DNA of 16,615 nt from CAYOWK01 sp964407665 (GTDB taxonomy: Bacteria; Pseudomonadota; Alphaproteobacteria; Caulobacterales; Hyphomonadaceae). The stretch's first letter is position 1. Every line of letters starts with the position of its first letter. The stretch spans positions 1 to 16,615 of the forward strand of contig CAYOWK010000070.1 in the NCBI GenBank assembly GCA_964407665.1, given 5' to 3'. The translations under genes were made by a program, and so were the position numbers. Shown piece by piece: positions 8,168-14,862 of the stretch. The notes under the pieces are model-generated. The model searched no databases. It saw only the letters and a list, made by a program, of their open reading frames with translations, and was not told the DNA's origin.

Positions 8168-8253
8168 GACGCCAAAACATGCTGGCCAGAACCTGTTCAA
8201 TCCGACCGGGTCCAAACCTCCCGCAATCTCCCCCCGCGCCTGTCATGGGAGGG

Positions 8254-8269
8254 TTCGGCGGCCGCCGAA
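8254..8269. repeat. 16-nt perfect palindrome
   Basis: TTCGGCGGCCGCCGAA is fully self-complementary. It sits just upstream of the hairpin chain that precedes the helicase. It could be a protein-binding site or a stem without a proper loop; nothing indicates which. Confidence 0.45.
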
Positions 8270-8304
8270 GCCGAAGGACGACAGGCGCCGGTCGGCGTGT
8301 GGTA

Positions 8305-8497
8305 GCGCGTCACCGCCGTAGGCGGTGGTTGCGCGACCCTTAGTTATGACTCCGGGCACGAGAAACCGGAGAACCCTGGATGGACGGACCGTCCAGCGCG
8401 CTTGGCTCGGGAATACGGGACGGGACCAAACCCCCGGGGGGTCTTTCCTCCTGACGAGAGTCAGGAGCGACCCGGGCTCAAAGTCCCCCGCCCCGTA
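8305..8497 (+). other. Chain of stem-loops upstream of structured repeat copy A
   Basis: Five stems can be drawn on the plus strand. GCGC (8305-8308)/GCGC (8331-8334) encloses ACCGCC-GTA-GGCGGT (8312-8326). CTCCGG (8350-8355) pairs with CCGGAG (8366-8371). TGGACGG (8381-8387) faces CCGTCCA (8389-8395). TACGGG (8414-8419) plus CGGG (8421-8424) pair with CCCG (8487-8490) plus CCCGTA (8492-8497), and inside this CTCCTGAC-GAGA-GTCAGGAG (8448-8467) is a perfect 8-bp hairpin with a GNRA loop. Such density suggests a folded RNA, either a long helicase 5' leader or the 5' half of a larger non-coding RNA that includes copy A. GC-rich DNA gives some stems by chance, so the reading is tentative. Confidence 0.4.
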
Positions 8498-8650
8498 CCG
8501 GGCTGACAAACGACCTGCGGGGCGCGTGGGAACACGCACCGGTCAGCGGCAACGCTGGCAATTGTCTACCAATGGCGCGTTTCCACGCGCCCCGGCCTCC
8601 TGTATTCAGGAGGGCAGCTACAGCATCACGGACGGCGCCCGCGCCGGTCC
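8495..8650 (+). repeat. Structured repeat element, copy A (candidate folded RNA)
   Basis: First of two copies of a roughly 155-nt element. The outer stem pairs 8518-8537 with 8575-8594: 18 Watson-Crick pairs, one G.U and one A.C mismatch. Inside it, GTCAGCG (8542-8548), a GCAA tetraloop and CGCTGGC (8553-8559) form a 7-bp hairpin, followed by an unpaired CAATTGTCTACCAA (8559-8572). Downstream, CCTCCTG-TATT-CAGGAGG (8596-8613) is a perfect hairpin, then the shared segment GCTACAGCATCA. The GNRA loop appears only on this strand, which favours it as the functional RNA strand. It ends about 180 nt before the helicase ATG and might lie in that mRNA's leader. No T-run terminator follows. Confidence 0.65.
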
Positions 8651-8832
8651 GGTCGAAGGTGCTCGGGCAAGCCCAAGCGGAGACGGCGGACACGGCAAAA
8701 CCCTTGCGGAAACGCCTCTAATCGTTAAGCGGGATTGACTTGGGGGGCGTACCGCCTATTCCTCCTGCCACGCCCGTAACTTGACTTAATCCTTGGCTCG
8801 CGGCGCCGCCCGCGAGACGTTCAGACGCATCA

Positions 8833-10455
8833 ATGACCTTTGAAGAGCTGAATCTGGACCCGAAGGTCCTCAGCGCCGTTACGTCGGCGGGCTACACCGT
8901 GCCGACTCCGATCCAGGCGCAGGCCATTCCTGCGGTGATCGAGGGACGGGACGTCACCGGCATCGCCCAGACCGGCACCGGCAAGACGGCTGCTTTCGTC
9001 CTGCCGATGATCCACAAGCTGGGCCAGGGCCGCGCCAAGGCGCGCATGCCGCGCTCGCTGATCCTTGAGCCGACGCGCGAACTGGCGGCCCAGGTGGCCG
9101 AAAACTTCGAAAAGTACGGCACGAACTACAAGCTGAACATGGCGCTGCTGATCGGCGGCGTGTCCTTCGGCGATCAGGACAAGAAGCTGATGGCGGGCGT
9201 GGATGTCCTCATCGCCACGCCCGGCCGCCTGATGGACCATTTCGAGCGCGGCAAGCTGCTGCTCACCGGCGTCCAGATGCTCGTGATCGACGAAGCCGAC
9301 CGCATGCTCGACATGGGCTTCATTCCGGACATCGAAAAGATCTGCAAGATGCTGCCGCCCAGCCGGCAGACCCTGCTCTTCTCCGCGACCATGCCGCCGG
9401 AGATCGCCAAGCTGGCCAAGACCTTCCAGACGGACCCCGTCCGCTTCGAGGCCTCCCGCCCGGCCTCGACCGCCGACACGATCACCCAGTACGTCACGCA
9501 CTGCCCGTCCAACGAGGACACGATCAAGCGCGCCATGCTGCGCGCGATCATCAAGGCGAAATCCACCGACAGCGGCATCGTGTTCTGCAACCGCAAGCGC
9601 GAAGTGGACGTCGTCGCCAAATCGCTGGCCAGCCATGGCTTCGATGCCGCGCCCATCCACGGCGACCTGCCGCAGTCGGTCCGCACCGCCACCCTGGACC
9701 GTTTCCGGGCCGGCACACTGAAACTTCTCGTCGCCAGCGACGTCGCCGCGCGCGGCCTCGACATCCCCGATGTCAGCCAGGTCTTCAACTATGCGCCGCC
9801 GCCGAACTCGGACGACTACGTCCACCGTATCGGGCGTACCGGCCGCGCTGGCCGCAGCGGCGAGAGCTACACCATCGTTTCCCCGGGCGACGCCCGTCTG
9901 TGGGACGCCGTTCTCAAGCGCATCGCCAAGCCGGTCGAAACCTACACGCCGGAAGGCGGCGAGGAAGCCGTCGCCGAGGCGCGCAGCCGTGGCCCCGCCC
10001 CGCGCCGCGACCGCTTCGACAAGAAGCGCAGCGACCGGGATCGCCCCCGCCGGGACCACGCCCCCGTCAAGGACGAGTATTCTCCCGTCGCCTCCTTCGA
10101 GCCAATCCGCCAGGATCCGGACGCCGTTCCGGCTCCTCAGGCCGTTCGCCTGGCGAGGGACCCTGATGAAATCGTGACCGGGTCCTCAGACGAGACCGAA
10201 ACGTCCTCGACCGGCGAGTCCGGACGCCGTTCCCGCCGCCGCGGACGTGATCGCGACCGTGGGCGTCAGGACGGCCAGCCCGTCCGCGACACCCCCGCCC
10301 CCAAGGTGGACACCGCCGAGGCGCCCCGCGAAAACAATCGTCCGCCCCGCAAGGGCGCGCCCGAAGCTCCGCGCAAGAACGCAGACGAAAAAGACCCGCC
10401 ATTCAAGGGCATGGGCGACCATGTCCCGGAATTTCTGCTGCGCTCCATCCGTTAG
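8833..10455 (+). CDS. rhlE: DEAD-box ATP-dependent RNA helicase (RhlE-type)
   Basis: A predicted 540-residue RNA helicase that would unwind or remodel RNA in ribosome assembly, decay or cold adaptation. All core motifs are present: Q motif (GYTVPTPIQ, ~20-28), motif I AQTGTGKT (45-52), Ia PTRELAAQ, Ib TPGR, motif II DEAD (153-156), SAT (184-186), then FCNRKR, ASDVAARGLDIPD and HRIGRTGRAGRSG. After about residue 380 comes a long Arg/Asp/Pro-rich, probably disordered tail. It ends with the compact GDHVPEFLLRSIR motif, which I associate with alphaproteobacterial RhlE-like proteins from memory. ATG 8833 begins the usual short lead into the Q motif; no strong Shine-Dalgarno is visible. The unusually structured upstream region suggests post-transcriptional control. 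The symbol is a family-level guess. Confidence 0.93.
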   Translation: MTFEELNLDPKVLSAVTSAGYTVPTPIQAQAIPAVIEGRDVTGIAQTGTGKTAAFVLPMIHKLGQGRAKARMPRSLILEPTRELAAQVAENFEKYGTNYKLNMALLIGGVSFGDQDKKLMAGVDVLIATPGRLMDHFERGKLLLTGVQMLVIDEADRMLDMGFIPDIEKICKMLPPSRQTLLFSATMPPEIAKLAKTFQTDPVRFEASRPASTADTITQYVTHCPSNEDTIKRAMLRAIIKAKSTDSGIVFCNRKREVDVVAKSLASHGFDAAPIHGDLPQSVRTATLDRFRAGTLKLLVASDVAARGLDIPDVSQVFNYAPPPNSDDYVHRIGRTGRAGRSGESYTIVSPGDARLWDAVLKRIAKPVETYTPEGGEEAVAEARSRGPAPRRDRFDKKRSDRDRPRRDHAPVKDEYSPVASFEPIRQDPDAVPAPQAVRLARDPDEIVTGSSDETETSSTGESGRRSRRRGRDRDRGRQDGQPVRDTPAPKVDTAEAPRENNRPPRKGAPEAPRKNADEKDPPFKGMGDHVPEFLLRSIR

Positions 10456-10592
10456 CTTGGCAGCGTAGCAGCCAGGTATACGTAGGGCGTCAGGGGTTAT
10501 CGAGACGGGACGTTTCTTAGCCAATCGGTAACCGCTTTAACCTCAATGTCCCCCGGGAGTCAGCGCACCTAGTGCTGGCTGAGAGGGACGCC

Positions 10593-11663
10593 ATGAATAC
10601 CCCCATATCCCAGCTGGTCGGAAATGAAGGCCTGCTTCTGGGTCATCGGACAGTCGACGAGATCGGTCGTCACATCCTTCCAGTCAGCCCGCAGAACTAC
10701 GAAGTCTGGCTCACCTACCTCACCAATTCGCTGCCCGACCTGCGCGCCGCCATCGACAAGATCCTCTCGACCGGCAAGCCCATCGCCGCGGGCGATATGG
10801 AAGAGCTCTACGAGAAGTTCTTCTCCACTACCCGGCTCTCCACGCAGGTCATGGAAACCGGCTCGCGCATCGCGCACGAAATTGCCGACGCACTTGACGC
10901 CCTCAAGATGGCTGGCGCCACGACCGAACGCTACGGCGCCACACTGTCCATCGCCAAGGAATCGCTGATCGGCTCCTCGATCGATGGCGAGGCGCTCAAG
11001 CGGCTCATCACGGTGCTGGCGAGCGCAACTGGCGAAATGTCCAAGCAGAACTCGGCTCTCTCACAGAAACTGACTCAATCCTCGTCGGAAATCGAGAAGC
11101 TCCGCGCCTCGCTGCGGCAGGCCCGCGCCGAGGCCCTCACGGACGCTCTCACCGGCGTCGCCAATCGCAAGCTGTTCGACGAGACGCTGCGCCTGCGCAA
11201 GGACGAGGCCGACAGCGAACATACCGAACTGGCGCTCGTTCTGTGCGACATCGACCACTTCAAGTCGTTCAACGACACCTGGGGACACCAGACGGGTGAT
11301 CAGGTCATCCGCTTCGTCGCCTCGACCCTCAACAAGTTCGCCCTGCCCGACCATCTGGTCGCCCGGTATGGCGGTGAGGAGTTCGCGATGATCATGCCGC
11401 GCACGACGCTATCGCAGGCTGCCCGCATCGCTGACCAGATCCGCGTCGCCATCGAAGCCAAGCGCCTCGTGCGCCGCTCCACCAACGAGACCATTGGCGC
11501 TGTCACGGTCTCGTTTGGCTGCTCCTACTACGCAAAAGGCGACACGGTTTCCCACCTGATCGCCCGCGCGGACGAGTGCCTCTACCTGTCGAAACGCAAT
11601 GGCCGCAACCGCGTCACCACCGAGATCGATCTTCCGCCGGAGAGCGCCGAGCACGCGGCCTGA
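10593..11663 (+). CDS. GGDEF-domain diguanylate cyclase
   Basis: A predicted 356-residue cytoplasmic enzyme making cyclic di-GMP from two GTP. The C-terminal GGDEF domain has the DALTGVANRKLF entry, the metal Asp in LCDIDHFKSFND, and the signature GGEEF at 260-264. The product-inhibition I-site (RxxD before the signature) reads LPDH, so it appears absent. The N-terminal ~145 residues have no membrane segment and contain SPQNYEVWLTYL. A helical segment (~150-185) that looks like a coiled coil links them to the catalytic domain. ATG 10593 has GAGAGGGA just upstream (10581-10588); GTG 10572 is a weaker alternative seven codons earlier. The gene sits 137 nt after the helicase and ends before a strong terminator, so it may be its own unit. 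Confidence 0.92.
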   Translation: MNTPISQLVGNEGLLLGHRTVDEIGRHILPVSPQNYEVWLTYLTNSLPDLRAAIDKILSTGKPIAAGDMEELYEKFFSTTRLSTQVMETGSRIAHEIADALDALKMAGATTERYGATLSIAKESLIGSSIDGEALKRLITVLASATGEMSKQNSALSQKLTQSSSEIEKLRASLRQARAEALTDALTGVANRKLFDETLRLRKDEADSEHTELALVLCDIDHFKSFNDTWGHQTGDQVIRFVASTLNKFALPDHLVARYGGEEFAMIMPRTTLSQAARIADQIRVAIEAKRLVRRSTNETIGAVTVSFGCSYYAKGDTVSHLIARADECLYLSKRNGRNRVTTEIDLPPESAEHAA

Positions 11664-11742
11664 CCTCAGACAGAAGCGGCGCCGCAATTCGGCCCGTAAG
11701 TTTCGCGCGAGCGCCACGATCCAGACGATCTGCCGCCGCGTA

Positions 11743-11776
11743 CTCGGGAGAGAACAACGTCATTCTCTCCCCCGAG
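11743..11776 (+). other. Long hairpin in the cyclase 3' region
   Basis: CTCGGGAGAGAA (11743-11754) pairs with TTCTCTCCCCCGAG (11763-11776), giving 12 bp with a two-C bulge and an 8-nt loop. It is 12 nt upstream of the terminator and may stabilise the mRNA end or bind a protein. Confidence 0.55.
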
Positions 11777-11788
11777 AAACCCCTTAAG

Positions 11789-11817
11789 CCCCGCGCCCTG
11801 CGCGGGGTTTTCTTTTT
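11789..11817 (+). terminator. Rho-independent terminator of the diguanylate cyclase gene
   Basis: Perfect 8-bp stem CCCCGCGC (11789-11796) / GCGCGGGG (11800-11807) with a CCT loop, directly followed by TTTTCTTTTT. The T-run is only on the plus strand, so it serves the plus-strand cyclase gene and insulates it from the convergent yqhA-like gene. Confidence 0.93.
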
Positions 11818-11844
11818 GGAGCTTGCTCCGACCGTATACTCTGG

Positions 11845-12396
11845 TCAGTGCCCGCCTTTCTGGTGTCCCGTCAGCCAGTCCATGAAGGCCAGCAACACGC
11901 CCGACACGACGAAGGTGAGGTGGACGATCACCTGCCACATCAAACTGTCACGGGCGGCGGCGTCGAAGGGTTTTCCGTCGCCAAGCTCCAGGAAGGCCTT
12001 CAACAGGGCGATGCCGGAGATCGCCACGATAGACGCAATGAGTTTCAGCTTCAGTCCCGAGAAGTCGACCGTCCCCATCCATTCCGGACGGTCCTCGTGT
12101 TCGCCGACATCGATCTTCGAAACGAAGTTCTCATAGCCCGAGAAGATGACGATCAGGACCAGATTGGCCGCAAGCGACAGATCGATCAGCGCCAGAGCCA
12201 GAAGGATTGCTCCCTCGGCCGACATCGGGTCCGTCGCTGACCACAGGTGAGGGATCTCGTGGATCAGCTCCTGGAAGAACACAACGATCAGGGCGGCCAA
12301 TGCTGCGATCAGTCCGACGTAGAATGGAACCATCAGCCAGCGCGAGGAGAACAGCCCCTGCTCCAGAACTCGCTCGAACACCGGCTTCTTTGCCAT
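11845..12396 (-). CDS. yqhA: YqhA/UPF0114 family inner-membrane protein
   Basis: A predicted 183-residue integral membrane protein of the UPF0114 family (E. coli YqhA); its biochemical role is not established. Family hallmarks are clear: SSRWLMVPFYVGL at the start, FFQELIH, the highly conserved FSGYENFVSKID, SIVAISGIALLKAF, and IVHLTFVVSGVLLAFMDWLT near the end. About four hydrophobic segments can be drawn. I prefer ATG 12396 because GGGA lies about 6 nt upstream and the length matches relatives. ATG 12414, six codons earlier, is in frame and possible. The gene lies 109 nt downstream of the DUF3137 gene on the same strand, so co-transcription is plausible, and it converges on the cyclase. Confidence 0.92.
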   Translation of the reverse strand: MAKKPVFERVLEQGLFSSRWLMVPFYVGLIAALAALIVVFFQELIHEIPHLWSATDPMSAEGAILLALALIDLSLAANLVLIVIFSGYENFVSKIDVGEHEDRPEWMGTVDFSGLKLKLIASIVAISGIALLKAFLELGDGKPFDAAARDSLMWQVIVHLTFVVSGVLLAFMDWLTGHQKGGH

Positions 12397-12505
12397 GACC
12401 CGTCCCGCATTCACCTTGAGGAGCGGCCTTTTCGCTGAGGCGGCCTCCTGTGTCTACTCCGTGACCGCGACAGGCGAACGCCAAGCATGCCATCAAGTCC
12501 CTTGC

Positions 12506-13537
12506 CTATGGTGGCCCCATACCGGGCGCTGCGTCGCGCAGGCGCTCCGGCGTGCGGCGCTCGACCATCGAATCGATCAGCAGGAAAACCGCGCTGAAGT
12601 CGTCCAGCATCTCGCGGACCCGGGCGAGGTCCGTCATGGGTCGATGCATGGATCCGGGCTCGAACAGGTTCTTGCCCTCAACGCACACCAGCATCTCGCC
12701 GCCCGAGAACGCGCACCGCAGCTTCCGCCCCTTGAAGGTCTTCTCCAGCTGGATCAGGCGCTCCATGAAGTCTGGCGTCAGAATGAAGCGCGCCTCGATC
12801 TGATCGGTCGAGAACACCTCGAACGCCTTCTCGAAGAGAGGGTCTTCCAGCCGGACCCGTTCCCCTTTCTGGCCGATCTTGAGGAAGACGTTGAACATGC
12901 CTGAATCGCGGAACACCTTCGTGACGCCAACAAAGGGCTTGTGGAACTTCGCAACGAGACATTGCCCACGGAACACCGTGACCCAGGTTGTCCGCGTGCG
13001 CCCCTTCCCATCCGTCGTGGTCCGCTTCTCCTCGAGGTGAGCCTCATAGAAACTGAAGGGCGTCGATGACCGCTCGCCCAACAGAAGGTCCTCGTATTTG
13101 GCGCGGTCCCAGGAGGGCACCAGACCCAGAGACCTGAACTCCTGCATTTCGGACGGTTGAGGCGGGGCGATCTCGAATGACATGCCAAACTGGCCAGCAA
13201 CGGGCTCCACCAGCATCAACTTGGTTTCCTTGCCGAGCTGGCGGAGACCCATCCCGCCCCAAGCGTAGACCATGGCGCCCAGGATGAAGCCGAAGAACAC
13301 CCCGAACATCGGTTCATTGAAGAAGAAGCCGACCCCGCCCCCTGCCAGCGCAACAATCCCTGCGCCGATCATTCCCAGGGTGTTGTGCCGGACAGCCTTC
13401 TGACGATCGTCCTCGCGGGCAGCCAGCTGGGGTGCGATCTGCGAGGTGTACCGCTCCGAAAAGAAGTCGAATTCGGCCGGAAGGCCCGCCATGGCGTCAG
13501 CGACTGTACGGATTTCCATTTTGGTGTTCTTCGACAT
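12506..13537 (-). CDS. DUF3137 domain membrane protein
   Basis: A predicted 343-residue protein matching the DUF3137 pattern; its function is unknown. Two adjacent hydrophobic segments (about residues 53-73 and 77-98) anchor an otherwise soluble protein. The large C-terminal part carries FSFYEAHLEEKRT, the basic TDGKGRTRTTWVTVFRGQ stretch and FSGGEMLVCVEGKNLFEP, elements I associate with DUF3137 proteins. ATG 13537 has GGGG a few bases upstream (minus-strand CAGGGGCTG before ATG). It is followed on the same strand by the yqhA-like gene, so the two may form a small membrane-protein operon. The 89-nt gap to the next upstream gene contains TATAGGATAAC on the minus strand, a possible -10 region without a convincing -35. 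Confidence 0.8.
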   Translation of the reverse strand: MSKNTKMEIRTVADAMAGLPAEFDFFSERYTSQIAPQLAAREDDRQKAVRHNTLGMIGAGIVALAGGGVGFFFNEPMFGVFFGFILGAMVYAWGGMGLRQLGKETKLMLVEPVAGQFGMSFEIAPPQPSEMQEFRSLGLVPSWDRAKYEDLLLGERSSTPFSFYEAHLEEKRTTTDGKGRTRTTWVTVFRGQCLVAKFHKPFVGVTKVFRDSGMFNVFLKIGQKGERVRLEDPLFEKAFEVFSTDQIEARFILTPDFMERLIQLEKTFKGRKLRCAFSGGEMLVCVEGKNLFEPGSMHRPMTDLARVREMLDDFSAVFLLIDSMVERRTPERLRDAAPGMGPP

Positions 13538-13626
13538 CAGCCCCTGCCGGTCCGACTCAGACTAACGTTATCCTATACGGGGAAATTGGTCTGGCGCCCC
13601 CGGTGCAGCACGCGCGGTCCTGCGGG

Positions 13627-14178
13627 CTACTTCGCCATGCAGGAGATCCACTCGAGCGCTTTTGCCGTTCCACCCAGGGGCAGGTCGACTTCCACCGGAG
13701 CCCCCTTGTCCGACACGAACGACCACCGTGCGACGCGGGATTTCGCGATCATCTCGCGTGCCGATGCGTCAGCCTTAGCCGGGTCTGTTACGTGGTAAGT
13801 GTTCACGACCCTGTCGCGCGTCTCCACCCCACCAGAAAGGTCCAGGGTCGAGGTCCCGTAGACCAGCTTCATCGGCTTGGAGATATCCGCCATCTCGGTA
13901 ACGGCAGTGAGCGCCATCGACAGCTGGCTTCCGCCGCGCGCCAGTTCGAACCGGAGCTCGTGACTGATGTTCACCGCCTGGGTCTTGTCGATGCGGCTTG
14001 CCGATATCTGGCATGACCCGTTTGGCGTGCAGCCAGCCCAGACGTCCTTGAAGTAGGCTCGCGTCTCGCCATAGCGCTGGTGGGTATCGACGCCGCAAAC
14101 CGCTTCGGCAAAAGCAGGCGCGTCGCCGAGGGCCGTTGCTGCAGCGATCGCGGCCAGGGAAATCAGACGGATGGACAT
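13627..14178 (-). CDS. Secreted/periplasmic protein with conserved cysteines, function unknown
   Basis: A predicted 183-residue exported protein. ATG 14178 is chosen because it starts a clean signal peptide (cleavage near AFAEA) and has GGAAG 8 nt upstream; the frame opens earlier, at 14271, without support. The mature part has four cysteines: AVCGVD, AGCTPNGSCQ (two) and WISCMAK near the C-terminus. They could form disulfides in the periplasm. The second half, with NTYHVTDPAKAD, a WSF strand and a terminal G-T-A-K-A-L-E-W-I-S helix, loosely recalls invasion-associated-locus-B or DUF1176-like envelope proteins. The match is too weak to name. It lies on the same strand as, and upstream of, the DUF3137 gene. 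Confidence 0.75.
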   Translation of the reverse strand: MSIRLISLAAIAAATALGDAPAFAEAVCGVDTHQRYGETRAYFKDVWAGCTPNGSCQISASRIDKTQAVNISHELRFELARGGSQLSMALTAVTEMADISKPMKLVYGTSTLDLSGGVETRDRVVNTYHVTDPAKADASAREMIAKSRVARWSFVSDKGAPVEVDLPLGGTAKALEWISCMAK

Positions 14179-14280
14179 GGGATCAGCTTCCAGACGGCGT
14201 TCAGCTCTGCCGCATGAACTCACCCGGATGACTTTCTGGCAAGCTTGCTCGCCCGGCAAACCCGAAACCATTATTTGCTA

Positions 14281-14628
14281 CTAGACATCTCCGTAGCGGG
14301 CTTCGAGCCAGGCCTGGGTCTCCTCCAGGTGGATGGGGAGGGTGCGGGGGCACTCGAACTCGAGGCTCTGGGCCCGGTGGCCCCGGCCGAGCTTCACATG
14401 GACCTCGGGCTCGATCTCGACCGGGCTGGTCGAGCAGACGTCCCGGATACGGCCATTCGGGCCGCGCATGCGCACATGGCGGCTGGCGGATACAACTTCA
14501 ACCAGCGTCCACCGGCGTTCGCCGATGAAGATGCTCTGGTTCACCGACACTCTCAGCGAAACGCTCACGTCTTCCGTCCCCTGTCTTGGCGTCAGCCGAA
14601 TTCGGAAACCCTGCAGATTCCAGACCAT
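14281..14628 (-). CDS. Small protein of unknown function, faintly CsrA-like at its N-terminus
   Basis: A predicted 115-residue soluble protein with no signal or membrane segment. Residues ~21-60 (SVNQSIFIGERRWTLVEV, then RHVRMRGPNG) are spaced like the beta-strands of CsrA (VGESIxIG, VTVLEV, VRxGxxAP). The C-terminal VHREEI region with the key Arg is not recognisable, and the protein continues with HVKLGRGHRAQSLEFECP. The start is uncertain: ATG 14628 has GGGGA immediately adjacent. GTG 14568, 20 codons later, has GGGGACGGAAG upstream and would place the CsrA-like block at the very N-terminus. The neighbours are unrelated. Treat the function as unknown; the CsrA resemblance is by eye only. 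Confidence 0.65.
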   Translation of the reverse strand: MVWNLQGFRIRLTPRQGTEDVSVSLRVSVNQSIFIGERRWTLVEVVSASRHVRMRGPNGRIRDVCSTSPVEIEPEVHVKLGRGHRAQSLEFECPRTLPIHLEETQAWLEARYGDV

Positions 14629-14862
14629 TCCCCGGACAGGCGACGTCCCCCGACACCACTCAACCGGCCCTGTAATCCAAAAGCTTCCAGCCGCGCGCTT
14701 TCCTCATTCTCGCGGGCGGCGCGATGGCCGGTCCCGTCATTATCGGTAGTCATCGGAGCCCGACGCTAGCGCTCTTATCCGTAACGGCAACTCGAGAATG
14801 GAGTTGTCTGTTGCGCCCATGTTTCACATTTGAGACAGCGCTCGCCGCCCCTTGGGCCGGAC

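Larger units (their letters stand above)
7772..8832. other. Gene-free kilobase rich in palindromes and RNA-like stem-loops
   Basis: No convincing gene lies between the amidohydrolase pair and the helicase. From left to right it holds: an inverted repeat near 7868-7913; a palindromic element 7961-8025; a T-run at 8044-8050; two GTCATCCCG-type palindromes (8069-8117 and 8136-8167); a 16-nt perfect palindrome (8254-8269); a chain of hairpins (8305-8497); and structured repeat copy A (8495-8650). The last ~180 nt before the helicase ATG probably hold its promoter, but no clear -35/-10 pair can be assigned. Open frames here (for example 8325-8738 on plus and 8243-8539 on minus) have unusual Arg/Pro/Gly-rich translations and no ribosome site, and run through the stem-loops, so they are treated as chance frames. 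Confidence 0.7.

Noticed and set aside
7753..8246. Minus-strand open frames beyond the amidohydrolase operon
   Set aside because: They overlap the end of a convincing gene and the palindromic elements, with no start signal or family match.
8243..8539. 98-codon open frame on the minus strand in the same intergenic region
   Set aside because: Antisense to the hairpin chain, low-complexity composition and no recognisable motif. Palindromes in GC-rich DNA commonly leave both strands open.
8300..8700. RNase P RNA, tmRNA, SRP RNA or 6S RNA
   Set aside because: The RNase P core sequence around AGGAAAGTCCGGGC, the tmRNA tag coding sequence and the SRP GGAA-loop helix were looked for and not found. 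The element also occurs twice.
8325..8738. 137-codon open frame upstream of the helicase (+)
   Set aside because: No ribosome site, Arg/Pro/Gly-rich translation, and it runs through several strong stem-loops and the structured repeat. The substitution pattern between repeat copies fits RNA pairing better than coding.
8830..10059. 409-codon minus-strand open frame under the helicase
   Set aside because: A shadow of the helicase frame; the plus strand carries all DEAD-box motifs.
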